DNA of 64,000 bases from the NCBI GenBank assembly GCA_016713275.1, contig JADJPL010000003.1, forward strand, positions 434,001 through 498,000, read 5' to 3'. How positions within the stretch are numbered: position 1 is the stretch's first letter; each line of letters opens with the position of its first letter. The DNA is from Haliscomenobacter sp. Lineage in GTDB: Bacteria; Bacteroidota; Bacteroidia; Chitinophagales; Saprospiraceae. The notes under the pieces are model-generated. The model had not been told where the DNA came from. It saw only the letters and a list, made by a program, of their open reading frames with translations, and did no database searches. Both the position numbers and the translations under genes were made by a program. Below are positions 39,398-48,823 of the stretch, piece after piece.

Positions 39398-40791
39398 ATA
39401 GACGAACGCTTGATAATTTGGGCCGTTAGCTCCCCTTCGGATACAATTTTATTGCCGACATAAGCTGTAGCCTGCATTTGACAAATTCCTCTGCGGATGG
39501 GGGCCATGAGCTCCATTCGAATCAATAGCGTGTCACCCGGCACGACCTTTTGTTTGAATTTGGCATTTGCAATCTTGAGAAAATACGTATCCCAATTGCC
39601 AGGGTCCTCCACGGTAGACAGCGCAAGAATGCCTCCCGTCTGGGCCATCGCCTCGATCTGAAGTACTCCGGGCATGACTGGATTATCCGGAAAGTGGCCG
39701 GCAAAAAACGGTTCGTTGAACGTGACGTTCTTTACTCCAACTACGTGTTTTTCGGATAGCTCAATAATCTTGTCCACCAGCAAAAACGGATGCCGGTGCG
39801 GAAGCCAGCGCGAAATGGCTACCGTATCGAATAACGGAATTTGATCCGGATCGTATTTGGGCTTGCCTTTGAACTTGCGTTGCTCCAGGTATTGTTTTTT
39901 CAGCAGCTTGGTGAACTCTACATTGACCCCATGGCCGGGCTTGCTGGCGATGATCCGGCCTTTGATGGGTTTGCCCAACAACGCAATATCCCCAATGACA
40001 TCGAGCAGTTTGTGCCGCGCGGGCTCGTTTTTGAAAAACAGCTCGATGGTGTTGAGCACGCCTTCGTGATCTACTTTCACGCTGGGCTTGCCCAGCTTTT
40101 TGGCGAGCTCGTCGAGGTAGTCCTGGCTTACCGGTCGGTCCACAATGACGATGGCATTGTCGAGGTCGCCTCCTTTGATCAGATTTTGATTAAAGAGAAA
40201 CTCCACTTCGTGCAGGAAAACAAACGTTCGGCAGGGGGCGATATCTTCTCTGTAGGTGGTCAGTTCCCGCAAATGGGCATATTGCTGCCCAAGTACTTTG
40301 GAATTGAAATCAATCATGGTAATCACCTCGAAGCCATCGAACGGAAGGGCGGTAAGTTCTGCGCCGCTGGCCTCGTCGCGATAGGTGACGGGCTCCTGGA
40401 CTTCGAAATATTCCCGGTCTTCCTCCTGGGCCAATCGCCCTGCTTCGATCAGCGCGTTGACAAAAGGCAGGGCGCTGCCGTCCATGATCGGTACCTCGGG
40501 GCCGTCCACCGTGATGAGCACGTTGTCGATTTCAAGACCCGACAAGGCCGAAAGGGCGTGTTCGACAGTATTGACCACGACGTTATTGTCGGAGGCAATG
40601 GTCGTTCCCCGGGTGGTAGATAGAACGCGGCTGACGTCGGCATTGATCAACGGCTGATCCGTTAGGTCAATGCGTTGAAATTTGACGCCATGGTTATCAG
40701 GAGCCGGGTAGAACGTTAACGTGACGGTTTTTCCGGTATGCAATCCAATACCGCTCACAGAAACCGGCTTGTTGATCGTGTGCTGTTTCAT
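39394..40791 (-). CDS. lpxC/fabZ: Bifunctional LpxC deacetylase / FabZ dehydratase
   Basis: 465 residues. The LpxC half (1-305) shows HTINKPVSVSGIGLHTGK, the zinc ligands in VNTVEHALSAL and ARHKLLDVIGDIALLG, and KPGHGVNVEF. The FabZ half (about 325-465) has LPHRHPFLLVDKI and the catalytic AGHFPDNPVMPGVLQIEAMA. The fusion is characteristic of Bacteroidota and couples the committed step of lipid A synthesis to fatty-acid elongation. It lies between lpxD and lpxA in one leftward run (26-bp gap to lpxD, 4-bp overlap with lpxA). Confidence 0.97.
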   Translation of the reverse strand: MKQHTINKPVSVSGIGLHTGKTVTLTFYPAPDNHGVKFQRIDLTDQPLINADVSRVLSTTRGTTIASDNNVVVNTVEHALSALSGLEIDNVLITVDGPEVPIMDGSALPFVNALIEAGRLAQEEDREYFEVQEPVTYRDEASGAELTALPFDGFEVITMIDFNSKVLGQQYAHLRELTTYREDIAPCRTFVFLHEVEFLFNQNLIKGGDLDNAIVIVDRPVSQDYLDELAKKLGKPSVKVDHEGVLNTIELFFKNEPARHKLLDVIGDIALLGKPIKGRIIASKPGHGVNVEFTKLLKKQYLEQRKFKGKPKYDPDQIPLFDTVAISRWLPHRHPFLLVDKIIELSEKHVVGVKNVTFNEPFFAGHFPDNPVMPGVLQIEAMAQTGGILALSTVEDPGNWDTYFLKIANAKFKQKVVPGDTLLIRMELMAPIRRGICQMQATAYVGNKIVSEGELTAQIIKRSSI

Positions 40792-40817
40792 AAGCGCAAA
40801 TCGATGCTTGAAATAGG

Positions 40818-41852
40818 CTAAGGGTTGATTGATTTAAAAAATTTTTCCATCGAAAGGAAACGCTTATAGATCTCGGGAAGTTGCTTAAAGATGGTATGCG
40901 CCCGGAGATATTGTCCGTATTCAATAGCGGGGTACCCGCAAATGGTGGTGTCTGTTTTTTTGACGGAAGAAGCTACCCCGGTTTGAGCCTGGATCCTCGT
41001 TTTATCCGCTATCTGAATGTGCCCCACGATCCCTACTTGCCCCCCAACAAGGCAGTATTTGCCTACTTTGGTCGATCCGGCAATGGCCGATTGGGCGGCG
41101 ATGGCCGTATGGGCGCCCACCTCCACATTATGCGCAATATGAACCAGATTATCCAGCTTGACGCCTTCGTGAATGATCGTGGAGCCCATGCTGGCCCGGT
41201 CTATGGTGCAATTGGCCCCGATTTCGACGTGGTTCCCGATGGCGACGTTTCCTATCTGCGGTATTTTTTTAAACCACCCATCTTCCTGGGGGGCAAACCC
41301 AAAGCCATCTGCTCCGATCACGGCATTGGCGTGCACAATGCAGTGTTCGCCAATGGTGCAATCCTCCAACAGGCGAACGCCCGGATGCAATATGGTGTGG
41401 CCGCCCACCTGCGCGTTTTTTCCCACATATACCTGCGCGCCGATCCGGGCGCCATCCCCAACGACGGCCCCTTCCTCAATGACCGCATAGGGCCCAATAT
41501 ACACATTCTGCCCGATCACCGCCGCCGGATCCACCGTGGCCCGGTCCGACACGCCCCCGCCGGTAGGCTGCGGCCGGTTGAACTTTTCCATCAGAAAACT
41601 GACGGCAGCATACACGTCTTCTACCCGGATCAGGACGGCCTGGATCGGCTTCCTGGGCTTGAAATCCTTACTGACCAGCAAAGCAGAAGCGGTAGTCGTA
41701 TAGGCGTAGGGCTCGTATTTGGGATTGCCCAAAAACGATATACTTCCTTCTCCCCCTTCCTCAATTTTGCTGGGACGATGAATCAGGACATCTGGATCTC
41801 CTTCAATGGTTCCGTTTAGCAAGGCTGCTAAAGCGATCACTTTTATTTCCAT
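40818..41852 (-). CDS. lpxD: UDP-3-O-(3-hydroxymyristoyl)glucosamine N-acyltransferase
   Basis: 344 residues. The N-terminal uridine-binding domain (SFLGNPKYEPYAYTTTASAL) precedes hexapeptide repeats (IGPYAVIEEGAVVGDGARIG) with the catalytic His region (LDNLVHIAHNVEVGAH) and a C-terminal helix (LPEIYKRFLSMEKFFKSI). It adds the second acyl chain in lipid A synthesis. First gene of the lpxD-lpxC/fabZ-lpxA-ABC run, divergent from hemC across 135 bp. Confidence 0.96.
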   Translation of the reverse strand: MEIKVIALAALLNGTIEGDPDVLIHRPSKIEEGGEGSISFLGNPKYEPYAYTTTASALLVSKDFKPRKPIQAVLIRVEDVYAAVSFLMEKFNRPQPTGGGVSDRATVDPAAVIGQNVYIGPYAVIEEGAVVGDGARIGAQVYVGKNAQVGGHTILHPGVRLLEDCTIGEHCIVHANAVIGADGFGFAPQEDGWFKKIPQIGNVAIGNHVEIGANCTIDRASMGSTIIHEGVKLDNLVHIAHNVEVGAHTAIAAQSAIAGSTKVGKYCLVGGQVGIVGHIQIADKTRIQAQTGVASSVKKTDTTICGYPAIEYGQYLRAHTIFKQLPEIYKRFLSMEKFFKSINP

Positions 41853-41940
41853 GGCCGCAAAGTTAGGAAAATTTGGGTTCTACTATTTAGTGTTTTCTTC
41901 CGGGCTTCGTCAGATTTTCGTCCTTCCTGCCAGGAATTCA

Positions 41941-41971
41941 TTGGCGCCACTCGGGGAAGAACCTATCTTTG
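41941..41971 (+). promoter_or_regulatory. Promoter of hemC, nearly leaderless
   Basis: TTGG at 41941-41944 and TATCTTTG at 41964-41971 are about 19 bp apart. The hemC start lies 16 bp after the -7 box, leaving a leader of roughly 10 bases. Confidence 0.6.
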
Positions 41972-41987
41972 CGCGAAAATTACGGAT

Positions 41988-42884
41988 TTGAAGCGGATTA
42001 TTCGAATTGGCACAAGAGGGAGTAAATTGGCGCTTTGGCAGGCAGAATATACCAGCCAGGAGCTCCGGGCGATTGGCGCCGAGGTGGAACTCGTGATCAT
42101 CAAAACGCAAGGCGATCAGATTCAGGACCTCTCCTTCGACAAAATGGAAGGGAAAGGGTTTTTTACCAAAGAAATCGAAGACGCCCTGCTGCGCGGAGAT
42201 ATTGACCTTGCGGTCCATTCGATGAAAGACTTGCCTACCCGTCAACCCGATGGCTTGTGCATTTCCGCCGTCTCCTACCGGGAAGATCCAGCCGATGTGC
42301 TGCTGGTGCGGGAAGAAATAGCTATCCCGGGAAAATTGCTTCAGCTCCCGGATGCCGCCGTCACCGGCACCTCCTCCTCCCGGCGAAAAGCTCAGATCCT
42401 GGATTTTCGCCCAGACCTCCAGATTCGGGACCTGCGAGGCAACGTCCCCACCCGCCTGGAAAAGCTACGCCAGGGAGACTACGACGCGATTCTGCTTGCC
42501 CGGGCCGGGTTAAACCGGCTGAACGCCAGCTTGTCCGGGCTGACTGTCATCCCGCTTAACCCCCGAGAGTTCGTGCCTGCGCCCGCTCAGGGCGTACTCG
42601 CCTGGCAAACCAACGCAGCCGATGCTCCTGTCCGGCGTCTTCTCCAGCGCCTCCACCATCCGGAAGTATCCGCCGCTACCAACGTGGAGCGCAAAGTCCT
42701 TCAACTGCTGGGCGGCGGATGCCACCTCCCCCTCGGCGTTTTCTGTGAACGCGACAGTATGGGCCACTACCATGCCTGGGCCGCCTACGCCCCTTCCTGG
42801 AACAGCCCTGTGACCCGGGTACGCCTTTCTTCGAGCACCAATTATCAACTCGCGGAAAAAATCGCGGAAAGCCTTATAAAGTAA
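41988..42884 (+). CDS. hemC: Hydroxymethylbilane synthase (porphobilinogen deaminase)
   Basis: 298 residues. N-terminal RIGTRGSKLALWQAEYTSQE, DLAVHSMKDLPT, SSSRRKAQIL and LRGNVPTRLEKL contact the substrate. The dipyrromethane-binding Cys is in LLGGGCHLPLGVF. It polymerises four porphobilinogen units in haem and sirohaem synthesis. The start is TTG: no ATG lies nearby, and the family N-terminus begins three residues in. With the -7 box 16 bp upstream, the message has almost no leader. Confidence 0.95.
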   Translation: MKRIIRIGTRGSKLALWQAEYTSQELRAIGAEVELVIIKTQGDQIQDLSFDKMEGKGFFTKEIEDALLRGDIDLAVHSMKDLPTRQPDGLCISAVSYREDPADVLLVREEIAIPGKLLQLPDAAVTGTSSSRRKAQILDFRPDLQIRDLRGNVPTRLEKLRQGDYDAILLARAGLNRLNASLSGLTVIPLNPREFVPAPAQGVLAWQTNAADAPVRRLLQRLHHPEVSAATNVERKVLQLLGGGCHLPLGVFCERDSMGHYHAWAAYAPSWNSPVTRVRLSSSTNYQLAEKIAESLIK

Positions 42885-42886
42885 TA

Positions 42887-43107
42887 AAGTTGCGAGGTTA
42901 CGAAGTTACGAGGTTACGAAGTTGCGAGGTTACGAAGTTACGAGGTTACGAAGAACCTCGCAACCTCGCAACCTCGCAACCTCGCAACCTCGCAACCTCG
43001 CAACCTCAACCTCGCAACCTCGCAACCTCGCAACTCCGCAACCTCGCAACCTCGCAACTTCGTAACCTCGCAACCCCGCAACTCCGCAACCTCGCAACTC
43101 CGCAACT
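42887..43107. repeat. Inverted octamer arrays between hemC and the epimerase gene
   Basis: About 65 bp of GAGGTTAC/GAAGTTAC octamers (to about 42953) switch abruptly to about 150 bp of the complementary AACCTCGC octamer. The two halves can pair into a long hairpin lying exactly between two convergent genes. Confidence 0.9.
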
Positions 43108-43114
43108 TTCTCCG

Positions 43115-44050
43115 TTACTCCACAACTTGTATTCCAAACGTTGCCCCGACCTCTTTACCTGGTTCCAGCCGAATCAGTCCTTCTCCGTTGTTGAAGGCGT
43201 CGGCGTTGCAGGTCATGGGTTCGATGGCGATTGCGTTGCGATCGGGCGGGGTGAATACCTGGAAGAAGTTGTATTTGCTCGGGCCGGTTTCCTGCCAGTA
43301 GCGCAAGGCGCCTTTTGTCCCCTTCAGCAGGATTTCTGCAACGCCTTCCGGGGCGGGCAAGCTGAAGCAGTTGTCAAGCACGGTGGCCCCAATGCGGCGC
43401 AGATCGGAGAAATCGTCGTAGGGGTATTTTTTCCCGGTGGGGATCATACGGCTGTCAACGCCTACCATCTGAGCGGCAGGAAGTTGAAGGTGCATGTCGT
43501 CGATGCGGTCAGCGAGCGTGAAATACGGGTGCCAGCCCAATCCGACGGGCAGGGCATCTGCGCCGTCGTTCCGGAAGCGCATCTCGATCTCCACACTCCC
43601 TGGGTTTTTCAAAAGGAACTGAATCGAGAAGGTGAACGGGAAGGGGTAGAAATCCTGGTCTCCGGGATCGCTGTACCGGCAAAGCACGGAGGCGTGGTCC
43701 TCTTTGAGTTGAAATTGGAAAGCCTGCATCGGTTTGTCCTGACCAAATCCATGCAGGGCAGTGCCCGACAGCGGCTCGTTGATGGGAAATTGATAGGTCA
43801 CGCCGTCCCAGGCATAGGTTCCGTCGTTGAGCCGGTTGGGAAAAGGAAACAGGACGGTGTTCTTTGCCCATCGGTTGGCTTCGAGTTCCACGGGGGTTTT
43901 GTATCCATCGAGGATAGAGATCCCTTTTAATTGCAGGTCGAGCACACAGGATCCGAAACCGGGCACAAAAGTTAAGCGTTGGCCAGCGGATTCGTCCACA
44001 AGGGTATGTTTGGTGTACGAGCCAAACGCTTCGGTGAGGTGTTTATACAT
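43115..44050 (-). CDS. Aldose 1-epimerase-family protein
   Basis: 311 residues of the galactose-mutarotase fold. Key stretches are NRLNDGTYAWDGVTYQFP, ALHGFGQDKPM (first His), GLGWHPYFTLAD (second His) and NAIAIEPMTCNADAFN (catalytic Glu). It interconverts the anomers of a hexose or related sugar in the cytoplasm. The trehalase gene ends upstream of it, 27 bp away on the same strand, so the two are probably cotranscribed. Confidence 0.92.
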   Translation of the reverse strand: MYKHLTEAFGSYTKHTLVDESAGQRLTFVPGFGSCVLDLQLKGISILDGYKTPVELEANRWAKNTVLFPFPNRLNDGTYAWDGVTYQFPINEPLSGTALHGFGQDKPMQAFQFQLKEDHASVLCRYSDPGDQDFYPFPFTFSIQFLLKNPGSVEIEMRFRNDGADALPVGLGWHPYFTLADRIDDMHLQLPAAQMVGVDSRMIPTGKKYPYDDFSDLRRIGATVLDNCFSLPAPEGVAEILLKGTKGALRYWQETGPSKYNFFQVFTPPDRNAIAIEPMTCNADAFNNGEGLIRLEPGKEVGATFGIQVVE

Positions 44051-44076
44051 AGGTAGTTTTTTAAGGTAAATAAGGA

Positions 44077-45663
44077 TTATTTCTTTTCAAGCGCCAAAAA
44101 AACGCCGTTGGTCCAGCCAAACCCGTCCTGAGTTGGGTATTCTCCTCCCCCGCCTGGCGCGTTGAGGTCGATGACGTTGTATTTCTCCATCATTTTGCCG
44201 TTTTGGCGGTATGTTTTATCGATTTGGGCAATCCAGCGGGTTTGAATGCTATCGGCCAGCGCTGTAAACTGGTAGTTCCTTAATCCCTGGATCGCCATCC
44301 ATTGAAGGGGGGCCCAGCCATTGGGCGCGTCCCACTGCTGGCCGGTTTGGGAAAGGGTAGTAACCAACCCGCCGGGCTGAAGAAAGTCCTTTTCCAGCGT
44401 GGCGGCGGCATTCGAGGCTTGCGACTGGCTGGCCAACCCGAAAAACAATGGGAACACCCCTGCCAGCGTAGGGATTTGCGAGCGCTTCCGGGTTGCGTGA
44501 TGGTAATCGAAGAAAAAACCCGCTTCGGGGTCCCAGCAATATTTGGCCAGGGCCTGTTGGCGGTTTTGCGCCAGGGCTTTGTACTTCCTGGCCTTATCCT
44601 TTCGCTTGGCCAGCGCCCAGGCTTGGGAAAGGGTGGTTTCCAGATTCCAAAGGAGCGCGTTCAGATCTACCGGCGCCAACTGGGTTGTCTGTATGGTATG
44701 CAGCTTGCTGGAATCGGCAAGCCACCGGCTGCTGAAATCCCATCCCGATTCGCATGCGGCTCTCAGATCCCGGAACACTTGCGCCGCGGGACGATTGGAA
44801 TTCCGGGCGGTTTCGAGGTCTTGACGGTAGCTTTCCGGCCTGGGCGTTGCGAGATCGTCCCAGTACCGGTTCAAAATCCGCCCGTCGGGCATCCGGACTA
44901 CCCGGCGGTGCGCCGGAATTTGGGGCGCCAGATTGTCCTGGCCATCCATCCAGAACAGGTACTCTTTCTCCAATTGAGGCAGATAACGGACCAGGAGGCT
45001 GTCGCCTTGCAGGCTGGCCGTAAGTTGGACCATCAGCGAGAAGAAAGGAGGCTGGGAGCGGGAGAGGTAATACGTGCGGCTGCCGTTGGGCACAAACCCC
45101 AGGCTATCGATCAGGAAGGCAAAATTATCGGTCATGTGCCGGATGGCCAGGGTGTCGCCCATCTCCCGGAGCCCGAGCATGGTGAAGTAGCTGTCCCAGT
45201 AATAAAGTTCCCTAAACCGGCCCCCGGGAACGATATACGGGTAGGGCAGGGGAATGAGCGAGCCCGAAGACGGGCCATCTGGTTGGCGAACCAGAAGCGG
45301 CATGAGGCGGCGGATATGCGCTCCGGCCGTTTGGCTGGTATCCGGCCGGAAGCGGGACTTATCGGTTTTGGGGAGCGTGAAATACTGCCGTACAAACCGT
45401 TTCAACGAGAACCACCGGCTTTCACGAACTTGAGCATACCGGTCGAGAATCTGGTCGGTAGGGTATTTGGGTTCGGCATCGGCAAAGGTCTTGCTGTCGG
45501 GAAACATCCCCGAGGTTTGGACATCGATGAACAACTGCCCGAAACGCAGGTCTGGAGAAATTCCCTGCTTGTCTTCGATATAGTTGGAGTCGCCTGCCTT
45601 GGGTGGGCGGTCGCAGGAGATAAGAACGGAAATAAGGAATGGTAGGAGGTATATAGCTTTCAT
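44077..45663 (-). CDS. GH37 trehalase, predicted lipoprotein
   Basis: 528 residues with both trehalase signatures, PGGRFRELYYWDSYF and QWDAPNGWAPLQW. The catalytic acid is in ESGWDFSSRWL and the likely base Glu in GKMMEKYNV. A lipobox (LISVLISCDR) places it in the periplasm or outer membrane. It splits trehalose into two glucose. Together with the epimerase and glycerate kinase it forms a leftward sugar-use run. Confidence 0.95.
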   Translation of the reverse strand: MKAIYLLPFLISVLISCDRPPKAGDSNYIEDKQGISPDLRFGQLFIDVQTSGMFPDSKTFADAEPKYPTDQILDRYAQVRESRWFSLKRFVRQYFTLPKTDKSRFRPDTSQTAGAHIRRLMPLLVRQPDGPSSGSLIPLPYPYIVPGGRFRELYYWDSYFTMLGLREMGDTLAIRHMTDNFAFLIDSLGFVPNGSRTYYLSRSQPPFFSLMVQLTASLQGDSLLVRYLPQLEKEYLFWMDGQDNLAPQIPAHRRVVRMPDGRILNRYWDDLATPRPESYRQDLETARNSNRPAAQVFRDLRAACESGWDFSSRWLADSSKLHTIQTTQLAPVDLNALLWNLETTLSQAWALAKRKDKARKYKALAQNRQQALAKYCWDPEAGFFFDYHHATRKRSQIPTLAGVFPLFFGLASQSQASNAAATLEKDFLQPGGLVTTLSQTGQQWDAPNGWAPLQWMAIQGLRNYQFTALADSIQTRWIAQIDKTYRQNGKMMEKYNVIDLNAPGGGGEYPTQDGFGWTNGVFLALEKK

Positions 45664-45740
45664 TCAGTCCATGATTAATGGCAGGCTAAACCAAAAATAC
45701 AGGTTTTTTAAGTGTTTAGCGCATAGGGGACTTTTTTAGT

Positions 45741-46904
45741 TCAGAATAACTGCGCTGCCCAAACCTTCATCACCTGGCTGGCCGTATGCGTCAGGTTTTC
45801 TGCGGTTTGGCTCATGGCGCCGCTGAGGGTTTGCGGGCGCCTGCCGATAGCGAAAGCGGCGCTCAACCCAAGGTTTTCGATCTCTGGAAGATCAAGTTCT
45901 ACCGCTCCACACAGGGCAATGACCGGCTTATGGTACAGGCTGGCTTTTCGGGTAATTCCCCGGATCAATTTGCCCTGAAGGGTTTGACGGTCGAGCCGTC
46001 CTTCTCCGGTGAGCACCAGATCGGCGGTTGGGAGGTGTTTTTCAAGCCCGGTGAGGTCCATTACGGCGTCGATTCCCGGAAGGAGTACGCCATTCAGGAA
46101 AGCCAGTACGCCGGCGCCCAATCCCCCGGCAGCCCCTGCCCCGGGGATTTGCGCCAGCGGCGTGTGATTGATGCGGACTCCATAGAGGACAGCATGGACG
46201 GCTTCCAAAACCGGAGCGATATGCCGCAATCCCTGGTCCAGCAACGCAACGGCATCTTCATTGGCGCCCTTTTGCGGTCCAAACACTATGGCGGCGCCTT
46301 CGGGCCCAAAAAGCGGGTTATCCACGTCGCAAAGGCCAATAAACTGACAATCCCGCAGGTTGGGGTGGCGGTTCTTTGCGTCCACTGCCGCTACGTGGCT
46401 CAGGGATGCTCCGCAGGGAGGCAGGGCTTTTCCTTGCTGGTCCAGGAAGATCAACCCCAGTGCAGCGGCCATCCCCAGGCCGGCGTCTGTAGTGGCGCTG
46501 CCGCCCAACCCCAGAAGGATTTTCCTGGCCCCGCGCTCCAGCGCATGGGCGATCAATTCTCCAACGCCGTAGGTGGAAGTGTGCAGGGGATCGCGCGCTT
46601 CGATAGGCAACAACGCCAATCCCGCCGCCTGGGCCATCTCGACAAAAGCAGTTTGCTCCGCCTCCATCCACAGGTAGGAAGCCTGAACCGGCCTTCCTAA
46701 GGGGTCGCTTACCTGCGCTTCGATTACCTGCGCGCCGAGGTGGTCCTGCAGCACAGCGGTCAATCCTTCGCCTCCATCGGCAAGAGGAAATAGGGAAACG
46801 TCCGTTCCCGGAACAGCCATGGTTACGCCTGCGGCAATCGCCTGGCAGACCTCCTGTGAAGAAAGCGCTTCCTTGAAACTGTCGGCACAAACGAGTACAT
46901 GCAT
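45741..46904 (-). CDS. Glycerate kinase (GarK/GlxK family)
   Basis: 387 residues. Family motifs are MHVLVCADSFKEALSSQEV, FPLADGGEGLTAVL, KILLGLGGSATTDAGLGMAA, CDVDNPLFGPEGAAIVFGPQ and LTGEGRLDRQTLQGK. It phosphorylates glycerate to 2- or 3-phosphoglycerate. It sits 77 bp upstream of the trehalase gene on the same strand. No other glyoxylate or glycerate genes are nearby, so the source of glycerate is unknown. Confidence 0.95.
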   Translation of the reverse strand: MHVLVCADSFKEALSSQEVCQAIAAGVTMAVPGTDVSLFPLADGGEGLTAVLQDHLGAQVIEAQVSDPLGRPVQASYLWMEAEQTAFVEMAQAAGLALLPIEARDPLHTSTYGVGELIAHALERGARKILLGLGGSATTDAGLGMAAALGLIFLDQQGKALPPCGASLSHVAAVDAKNRHPNLRDCQFIGLCDVDNPLFGPEGAAIVFGPQKGANEDAVALLDQGLRHIAPVLEAVHAVLYGVRINHTPLAQIPGAGAAGGLGAGVLAFLNGVLLPGIDAVMDLTGLEKHLPTADLVLTGEGRLDRQTLQGKLIRGITRKASLYHKPVIALCGAVELDLPEIENLGLSAAFAIGRRPQTLSGAMSQTAENLTHTASQVMKVWAAQLF

Positions 46905-47216
46905 ACGCTAAAATTTGAATTATCCCCGGGGACGAATCGGAGAAACCGAAAAACCATTCTACTGGTCTGGGGCCAGGAAAACGAAAAAATTTAGTAGTGT
47001 GCCAGAAAATATACCTGGACCCTTGCGCAAAACTTTCTTTGAGACGACCCCGGATAGCATGATTCAAACAAAAAAATCCGTGCGCTAAGCAACGTAGATC
47101 ATGCCCTTTTTGAAAATTAATTCTCTGTAAATCTTGGTCTTATTGTTTTTTTTTATATTCAAATTTTGTAAATTGGGGCAAGGTTTTTCTAATTTTCAAA
47201 TTACAAACTTAATCTC
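46905..47216. other. 312-bp spacer with a half-element copy, upstream of the OmpA gene
   Basis: A copy of the dispersed half-element (CTGGGGCCAGGAAAACGAAA, then AAATTTAGTAGT) lies at 46967-46998. The rest is AT-rich and should hold divergent promoters; no exact TAnnTTTG with a -33 partner was found. Confidence 0.5.
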
Positions 47217-48650
47217 ATGAAAAAAAAGTTTACCCCTGTTGTTTGGACCTTCCTTTTCATGCTAGGCATGATTTCTGCACAGGCCCAAACCGGAGGATTT
47301 GCGGTCCGCTATCTTCTGCCCAATTACCAGTTTCCCATCACGAGCAAGTTCAAATCAGGCGATTTCACCAGCGGGGCCGAATTGGAGTACACGCATGTAC
47401 TCGATAAGGCGTTCAACCTGGCATTTCCGCTCAAATTAGCCAAAGCAAATTACCCGGTTGACGAGCACGGTCAGGTCGACGACGGGATTTACATGGGTCT
47501 CGATCTCCTGGTGCAGTTTAAACACTTCCGCCCGGAGTCGGCGGTAAGCCCGTACCTTTTTGCCGGTGCGGGTCTGAATTTGGAAAAAGCCGAATTCCTG
47601 AATGCCTCTATTCCTATTGGCGCCGGATTGGATGTTAAAATTTCCCGCAGCACCTACTTTGCTCCGAAAATCGAGTACCGGCTGGCTTTGCAGGATCCCA
47701 ACCTGCGCAATAACCTCCAGGCCGGATTGGGGCTGAAAGTGTTCTTCGGAGGCGAGGAGAAAATGCCCGAACCGGCGCTGGTGATGCCTGCGGTGCAGGA
47801 TCGCGATAAAGACGGCGTAGAAGACAGCCGCGACCGCTGCCCGGACGTGCCTGGCCCGGCCGCGCTTTCCGGTTGCCCGGATACGGACGGCGACGGAGTA
47901 GCCGATGCCGAAGATGCCTGCCCCAGCGAGGCCCGAACGGTGACAGGCTGCCCGGATACGGATCGCGATGGAATCGCCAATAAGGACGATCGCTGCCCGG
48001 AACAGAAGGGAACGCCCGCTTTGTCGGGCTGTCCGGATAGCGATGGCGACGGCGTGACGGATGCCGACGACGCCTGCCCCAACCAACCCGGATCCGCCTC
48101 GACCAAAGGATGCCCCGACCGCGACCGCGACGGGATCATCGACCGCGACGATGCCTGCCCGGACCAACCCGGCGGCGCCGCAACCAAAGGCTGTCCGGAT
48201 AGCGACGGCGACGGGGTCGCCGACGCCCAGGACCGCTGCCCGAATACGCCGGGCCTGATCTCCAACAACGGCTGCCCTGAACTAAAAAAAGAAGATAAAG
48301 AGGTTCTGGACCTCGCCATTAAAGCAGTTCAGTTTGAGACCGCTAAAGCGACCATCCGCACCGCTTCCTATGCCGTCCTCGACAAAATAGCCGATATCAT
48401 GGCCCGCTATCCCGATTTCGTGCTCGCCATCAGCGGGCATACCGATAGCCAGGGCAGCGATACCGCCAACCTGGCGCTTTCGGAGAACCGGGCCAAAGCT
48501 TGCCTGGAATACCTCGCTTCCAAGGGCGTAGCCGCCGCCCGGATTACCGCCAAAGGCTACGGCGAATCCAAACCGATTGCCGACAATCTGACGGCAGCCG
48601 GCAGGGAGAAAAACCGCCGCGTTGAGTTTGAACTGAAACCCAAAAACTAA
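47217..48650 (+). CDS. OmpA-family protein with thrombospondin type 3 repeats
   Basis: 477 residues. A signal peptide (FLFMLGMISAQAQ) precedes an eight-stranded-like N-terminal barrel (about 25-180). About six calcium-binding TSP3 repeats follow (DRDKDGVEDSRDRCPD and variants, 190-350). A C-terminal OmpA peptidoglycan-binding domain closes the protein (LAISGHTDSQGSDTANLALS, RITAKGYGESKPIADN). It links the outer membrane to peptidoglycan with a rigid Ca-loaded linker. A strong terminator follows. The repeats are in frame and intact. Confidence 0.95.
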   Translation: MKKKFTPVVWTFLFMLGMISAQAQTGGFAVRYLLPNYQFPITSKFKSGDFTSGAELEYTHVLDKAFNLAFPLKLAKANYPVDEHGQVDDGIYMGLDLLVQFKHFRPESAVSPYLFAGAGLNLEKAEFLNASIPIGAGLDVKISRSTYFAPKIEYRLALQDPNLRNNLQAGLGLKVFFGGEEKMPEPALVMPAVQDRDKDGVEDSRDRCPDVPGPAALSGCPDTDGDGVADAEDACPSEARTVTGCPDTDRDGIANKDDRCPEQKGTPALSGCPDSDGDGVTDADDACPNQPGSASTKGCPDRDRDGIIDRDDACPDQPGGAATKGCPDSDGDGVADAQDRCPNTPGLISNNGCPELKKEDKEVLDLAIKAVQFETAKATIRTASYAVLDKIADIMARYPDFVLAISGHTDSQGSDTANLALSENRAKACLEYLASKGVAAARITAKGYGESKPIADNLTAAGREKNRRVEFELKPKN

Positions 48651-48672
48651 TGGGATAAACGGGCCGGTTGAT

Positions 48673-48726
48673 AAAAAAGGAAGGAGGCCGGAAATCAAAC
48701 AAGATTTCCGGCCTCCTTCCTTTTTT
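48673..48726. terminator. Strong bidirectional intrinsic terminator
   Basis: A perfect 18-bp stem (GGAAGGAGGCCGGAAATC and complement), a 6-base loop, A-run before and T-run after. It separates the OmpA gene from the next TonB receptor. Confidence 0.95.
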
Positions 48727-48823
48727 ATCCAGAATCGCTAAGTCTGTTTTCAAAGGAAATCCTCCTCTAATTTCACAACCATTATTCTGGATTTTTGTAT
48801 TACATCCGTCTAATCAAAAGAAA

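Noticed and set aside
47436..48319. Long leftward frames opposite the OmpA gene
   Set aside because: They are antisense shadows of the regular Asp/Gly-rich TSP3 repeats.
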